NCBI GenBank assembly: GCA_963736975.1
Contig: CAVTQY010000001.1
Span: 2,852,001 to 2,916,000, forward strand
DNA from: CAVTQY01 sp963736975
Lineage (GTDB): Bacteria > Pseudomonadota > Alphaproteobacteria > Acetobacterales > Acetobacteraceae
Direction: 5' to 3'
Length of the DNA: 64,000 bases
The notes below the pieces were generated by a model. That model ran no database searches. It worked only from the letters and a program-made list of their open reading frames with translations, and was not told the DNA's origin. A program made the position numbers and the translations under genes. Shown one piece after another: positions 60,987 through 64,000 of this stretch. The stretch's first letter is position 1, and each line of letters opens with the position of its first letter.

Positions 60987-61628
60987 TCATCGGCCCGGCA
61001 GGATAAGTCCATAAACGCGGCCGGTTGAGCCGAAGGCGCCATAGACGAAACCGCTATCCACATAGACCAGGCCGCCGCCGCTGGTAACGGTCGGCACGTG
61101 CTGGTGCCATGTCACCAGGACCCGGTGTTGGTAATCCGCGGCGATCTGCGGTGTTTCGGAGTGATATGCGGCCACTGAGCTGGGCCAGTTTCCGGTGCGG
61201 CGGTACAGCGCGTTCAGGAAACGCTCGGCGAAGACTGTGTTGGCGGCGGGATCGAAAGCCTGATCGAGCGAGGCAAACGCCTCCGGGTGGTGCATCAGGT
61301 TGACCTGCATGCAGCCGACATCGATCGACCGCACGCCCTGTGCCTGCAACGCTGCGACAGCGGCGACGGCCTGCGCCTTCGTCGCGAAGAACTGCCCGAT
61401 GCCGTCGGCGTCGATGGTCCAGGGCCAGGGGCGCATGGCGCCGGTGCCTGGGTCAGGCCGGCCGCTCTCCACCTGGCCGACGGCCGCCAACAGTCCGGGC
61501 GGAGTGTGGCCGATTGCCTCCGCGGTGCGGATCGCCTGCTCGCAGAGAGAGGACGGGTCCCGCGGAGGAGCCGCCTGCGCCGTGACCGATGCCGCGATCA
61601 GCAGGAAGACGCATAGCGCCGACCGCAC
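60987..61628 (-). CDS. Lytic transglycosylase (SLT-like) family protein
   Basis: A 213-residue exported protein. The signal peptide is RSALCVFLLIAASVTAQAA. AAVGQVESGRPDPGTGAMRP has the catalytic Glu typical of SLT, with SIDVGCMQVNLMHHPEAFAS and FLNALYRRTGNWPSSVAAYH as the other blocks. Start GTG at 61628, 3 bp after the aldolase stop. It resembles VirB1/conjugation-type or flagellar-type transglycosylases in size; no secretion-system genes are near. Confidence 0.83.
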   Translation of the reverse strand: MRSALCVFLLIAASVTAQAAPPRDPSSLCEQAIRTAEAIGHTPPGLLAAVGQVESGRPDPGTGAMRPWPWTIDADGIGQFFATKAQAVAAVAALQAQGVRSIDVGCMQVNLMHHPEAFASLDQAFDPAANTVFAERFLNALYRRTGNWPSSVAAYHSETPQIAADYQHRVLVTWHQHVPTVTSGGGLVYVDSGFVYGAFGSTGRVYGLILPGR

Positions 61629-61631
61629 GGA

Positions 61632-62528
61632 TCAGTGCTTCACCGTGGAGGCCTGGTAGATCTCCTCGATGGCTTCGGCCAGCGCGGTGTTGAACGTTTT
61701 ATCGTCCATCGACACCCGGAGGTCCTGGACCAAAGCGCGGGAGAAGCTGGCGATCATGCCGTGATTGGCGGCGAGGCGCTTGCAGGCGTCGGCGCGGGTG
61801 TAGCCGCCGGAGAGGGCCACGACCCGCAGGATGCGCGGATGTTTCACCAGGGACAAATAGTGGTCGGGGGTTTCGGGCAGCGTGAGTTTGAGCATGACCT
61901 GCCGGCTTTCCGGCAAAGCATCGATGTGGCGGGTCAGTTCCGACAACAGGATGGCTTCGGCGCCGGCCTTGTCGGGGCTCTTGATCAGGACCTCGGGCTC
62001 GATGATCGGCATGAGCCCGTGGCGGGCGATCTGCGCGGCGATGTCGAACTGCTGCTTGACGTTGGCGGCGATGCCCTCCTTCGAGGGCAGATTGATGACC
62101 GAGCGCATCTTGGTGCCGAAAATGCCGAGCTTCACTGCGCGCGTGAGCAGCGCGTCGAGATCCGGCATCGGCTTCATCATGCTGACGCCGTCCTTCTCGG
62201 GCTCGAGCCCCTTATCGACCTTGAGGAAGGGAACGACGCCGCGCTGTTCCCACAGAAACGTGGGTACGGGCGTCCCCTTTGCCTCGCCGTCCATCGTGCG
62301 CTCGAACAGGATGGTGCCGATGACCCGGTCGCCGGTGAAGGAGGGCGCGGTGATGATGCGAACCCGCATCTCATGCATCATGCGGAACATCTCGGCTTCA
62401 CCGCTATAGGCGGTGTCCGGGATGCCGTAGAGGCGCAAAGCGCCCGGCGTCGATCCGCCGCTCTGGTCGAGCGCGGCGATGAAGCCGTCCTTGCCGGACA
62501 TCTGTTTCATCATGTTGTCATCGGCCAT
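61632..62528 (-). CDS. Class I fructose-bisphosphate aldolase
   Basis: A 298-residue enzyme cleaving fructose 1,6-bisphosphate. GFIAALDQSGGSTPGALRLY, FLWEQRGVVPFLKVDKGLEP, PIIEPEVLIKSPDKAGAEAI and VALSGGYTRADACKRLAANH match the bacterial class I (Schiff-base) branch. The ATG at 62528 lies 8 nt after GGAGG; an ATG at 62534 is too close to it. Confidence 0.9.
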   Translation of the reverse strand: MADDNMMKQMSGKDGFIAALDQSGGSTPGALRLYGIPDTAYSGEAEMFRMMHEMRVRIITAPSFTGDRVIGTILFERTMDGEAKGTPVPTFLWEQRGVVPFLKVDKGLEPEKDGVSMMKPMPDLDALLTRAVKLGIFGTKMRSVINLPSKEGIAANVKQQFDIAAQIARHGLMPIIEPEVLIKSPDKAGAEAILLSELTRHIDALPESRQVMLKLTLPETPDHYLSLVKHPRILRVVALSGGYTRADACKRLAANHGMIASFSRALVQDLRVSMDDKTFNTALAEAIEEIYQASTVKH

Positions 62529-62644
62529 CAGCATGTCCTCCAGCGGGAGCCGCAGGGAAGCGCGTTCGGCCGGCCGATGCAATCGGCGTCAGTGGAGGAT
62601 CGCTTCTGGTCGGCGAAGCGATCCTCCTCAAACTCTTTGCTTGA

Positions 62645-62693
62645 GAGCGTGATTCACGCTTTCCGACGTGTTCGCCTCAAGCGATCACGCTCT
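62645..62693. repeat. Inverted-repeat element between HIT and aldolase genes
   Basis: AGAGCGTGAT (62645-62654) and ATCACGCTCT (62684-62693) are perfect inverted repeats enclosing a smaller palindrome, AGCGTGA-T-TCACGCT. This is a dispersed alphaproteobacterial element. Its right end supplies the stop codon of the HIT gene on the minus strand and may terminate the his-side transcript. Confidence 0.7.
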
Positions 62694-63069
62694 AGACCGG
62701 CGGCAGCATCCGGCCCAATGGCCGGCCGCCAAACAGATGCATGTGGAAATGCGGCACTTCCTGGCCAGCATGTCCGCCCATATTCGCCAGCAGGCGATAG
62801 CCCTCGACCTCCAGTCCGAGCTCCTTCGCTATGGTCCCGACCGCGCGCATGAACCCGGCGACCTCCTCAGCCGGCGCGGTGCTGAAATCGGCGAAGGAGA
62901 CGTAGCGGCCCTTGGGCACGATCAGGACGTGCACCGGCGCTTGCGGGTTGATGTCGTGAAACGCCAGCGCCCACTGGTCCTCATAGACCTTCTTGCAGGG
63001 AATCTCGCCGCGCAGGATGCGGGCGAAGATGTTAGTCTCGTCGTAGGCCCCCAGCCCGCTCACCGGCAT
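62692..63069 (-). CDS. HIT-family protein (HinT-like)
   Basis: A 125-residue nucleotide hydrolase/transferase. NIFARILRGEIPCKKVYEDQ opens the fold, NPQAPVHVLIVPKGRY is the middle block, and the histidine triad is HFHMHLFGG near residue 107. HinT enzymes cleave AMP-lysine-type phosphoramidates. It follows hisE by 25 bp. Confidence 0.93.
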   Translation of the reverse strand: MPVSGLGAYDETNIFARILRGEIPCKKVYEDQWALAFHDINPQAPVHVLIVPKGRYVSFADFSTAPAEEVAGFMRAVGTIAKELGLEVEGYRLLANMGGHAGQEVPHFHMHLFGGRPLGRMLPPV

Positions 63070-63094
63070 CCCGGCCTCCCCTGCTTACGTGCGA

Positions 63095-63607
63095 TCAGGG
63101 GATTTTCGTCGTCTGCGGGCCGAAGGCAACCGGCAGGTCGCGTGCGCGGGCGGCCTTCTCGGCGATACCGCTGATCCCTTCCCGCCGTTTCAGCTCGGCC
63201 CAGACTTCCTCGGCGTCCACGCCGCTTGCCACCCACAGGACCAGCAGGTGGTAGAGGACGTCGGCGCTTTCGGTTACCACCGCGTCGCGGTTGCCGGCCA
63301 CGGTCTCGATCAGGCACTCGATCGCTTCCTCGCCGAATTTCTGCGCCACTTTGTCCCGGCCGCGCGCCAGCAGCCGCGCTGAATGGCTTACCGCCGGATC
63401 GGCTTTGCGCCGCTCCAGCACGACCGCGAACAGCCGGTCGAGCACGGTCGAGTCTGGCTCGACCGCGGACGCAAGCACGGGCCCGCGTGCCTCGGCCCCA
63501 TTGGCAAGCACACCCGGTGTGCGCGTTAGCTTTGCCTTGGCGGGTTTGCGCCGCTTCAGTTTCTCGGGCGGGCGCTTGACGGTTTTCTTCTTGGAGGGTT
63601 TGGCCAT
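63095..63607 (-). CDS. hisE: Phosphoribosyl-ATP pyrophosphatase with basic N-terminal extension
   Basis: A 170-residue protein; the enzyme domain is about residues 55-165 (VLDRLFAVVLERRKADPAVS, KVAQKFGEEAIECLIETVAG, ESADVLYHLLVLWVASGV). HisE hydrolyses PR-ATP to PR-AMP in histidine synthesis. The first 50 residues are Lys/Arg/Pro-rich (KPSKKKTVKRPPEKLKRRKP), absent in the usual 105-residue enzyme. A shorter start is not obvious. It is 9 bp after hisF. Confidence 0.92.
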   Translation of the reverse strand: MAKPSKKKTVKRPPEKLKRRKPAKAKLTRTPGVLANGAEARGPVLASAVEPDSTVLDRLFAVVLERRKADPAVSHSARLLARGRDKVAQKFGEEAIECLIETVAGNRDAVVTESADVLYHLLVLWVASGVDAEEVWAELKRREGISGIAEKAARARDLPVAFGPQTTKIP

Positions 63608-63616
63608 CGCTTCGCC

Positions 63617-64000
63617 TCAGGCGACCTTGCGGGGTAAACGCACTGGAAGCCCCGCCGCGGCGAGGGCCGTTTTTGTTTCAGCTATGCTGAATGTGCCGAA
63701 ATGAAACACGCTCGCCGCCAACAGGCCGGTGGCCCCGGCGCGCGCGCCGTCGATAAAATGTGCGAGCTGACCGACGCCGCCCGAGGCGATCACCGGCAGG
63801 CGCACCCGTCCGCATACGGCGCGCAGCAGATCGAGATCGAACCCGAGACCAGTGCCGTCGCGGTCCATGCTGGTCAGCAAGATTTCCCCCGCGCCCAGTG
63901 TGGCCAGGCGCGCGCACCATTCCACCGCATCCAGCCCGGTGCCGCGCCGGCCGCCATGCGTGAACACCTCCCAGCCCGCGCCTTTCCGCCGGGCGTCCAC
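63617..64000 (-). CDS. hisF: Imidazole glycerol phosphate synthase cyclase HisF (5' end outside window)
   Basis: The C-terminal 127 residues of the barrel that makes IGP and AICAR from PRFAR with ammonia from HisH. EILLTSMDRDGTGLGFDLDL contains the catalytic Asp, and PVIASGGVGQLAHFIDG and GATGLLAASVFHFGTFSIAE are the C-terminal phosphate-binding loops. The gene continues past 64000. Confidence 0.95.
   Translation of the reverse strand: MDARRKGAGWEVFTHGGRRGTGLDAVEWCARLATLGAGEILLTSMDRDGTGLGFDLDLLRAVCGRVRLPVIASGGVGQLAHFIDGARAGATGLLAASVFHFGTFSIAETKTALAAAGLPVRLPRKVA

Overview
The window looks like a chromosomal segment of a high-GC alphaproteobacterium, most likely Acetobacteraceae/Rhodospirillales. 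That assignment is inferred from gene content and the look of the proteins; there is no rRNA in the window to confirm it. I found no convincing tRNA, rRNA or CRISPR array. Both edges cut genes: ctaG at the left and hisF at the right.

Layout. 1-3.3 kb: ctaG (partial), then a small oxidoreductase/phosphatase/lipoprotein group. 4.0-7.2 kb: an LRR-Roc-COR-alpha/beta-hydrolase (Roco) protein split by a +1 frameshift. 7.2-7.8 kb: a gene-free stretch with a perfect 18-bp palindrome and three related half-sites about 32 bp apart. 7.8-11.6 kb: cell-wall genes (lytic transglycosylase, RlpA, PBP5-type carboxypeptidase) and tmk, which seems to start with CTG. 11.6-16.3 kb: rho and the haem genes hemJ, hemH and hemE with a HAD phosphatase, all on the minus strand. 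16.6-20.1 kb: ppsR (frameshifted), a small ORF, maf, and a methyltransferase/glycosyltransferase gene broken by three frameshifts. 20.3-25.1 kb: a 2-oxoacid:ferredoxin oxidoreductase cluster. 25.1-31 kb: ppdK, glyS (frameshifted), an orphan VapB-like antitoxin and glyQ. 31-39.9 kb: a scrapyard of transposase, terminase and HAF-repeat fragments, plus a Tat-exported Hint protein, a flavin monooxygenase, a frameshifted mntR, and pta and chrA remnants. 40-45.7 kb: a polyol/pentitol uptake and catabolism operon (binding protein, two permeases, SDR, FGGY kinase). 45.8-52.9 kb: EamA transporter, ahcY with a palindromic operator, DUF29, LLM oxidoreductase, serine hydrolase, enolase-superfamily enzyme and two small ORFs. 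52.9-57 kb: a seven-gene Mrp/Mnh-like antiporter operon without the large MrpA subunit. 57.4-59.9 kb: a two-gene cassette of a small two-TM protein and a STAND NTPase with TPR repeats. 59.9-64 kb: dispersed repeats, DUF29 paralogue, lytic transglycosylase, class I aldolase, HIT protein, hisE and hisF.

The most interesting object is the 57.4-59.9 kb cassette. The two overlapping genes share a short RHIM-like motif with the core R-A-R-x-I-x-G-N-V-x-V-G. In the small protein it lies between two transmembrane helices, and in the STAND protein it lies at the N-terminus. This is the architecture expected of amyloid-templated signalling between an NLR-like receptor and a membrane effector. The Roco gene at 4-7 kb is a second NLR-like candidate. 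Both carry nearly identical tandem repeats in the sensor region.

A second theme is frameshifts. At least seven otherwise well-conserved reading frames are broken by what looks each time like one extra base, including glyS, which should be essential. Either the assembly has insertion errors or the genome is decaying. Gene functions in those places should be read from the repaired frame.
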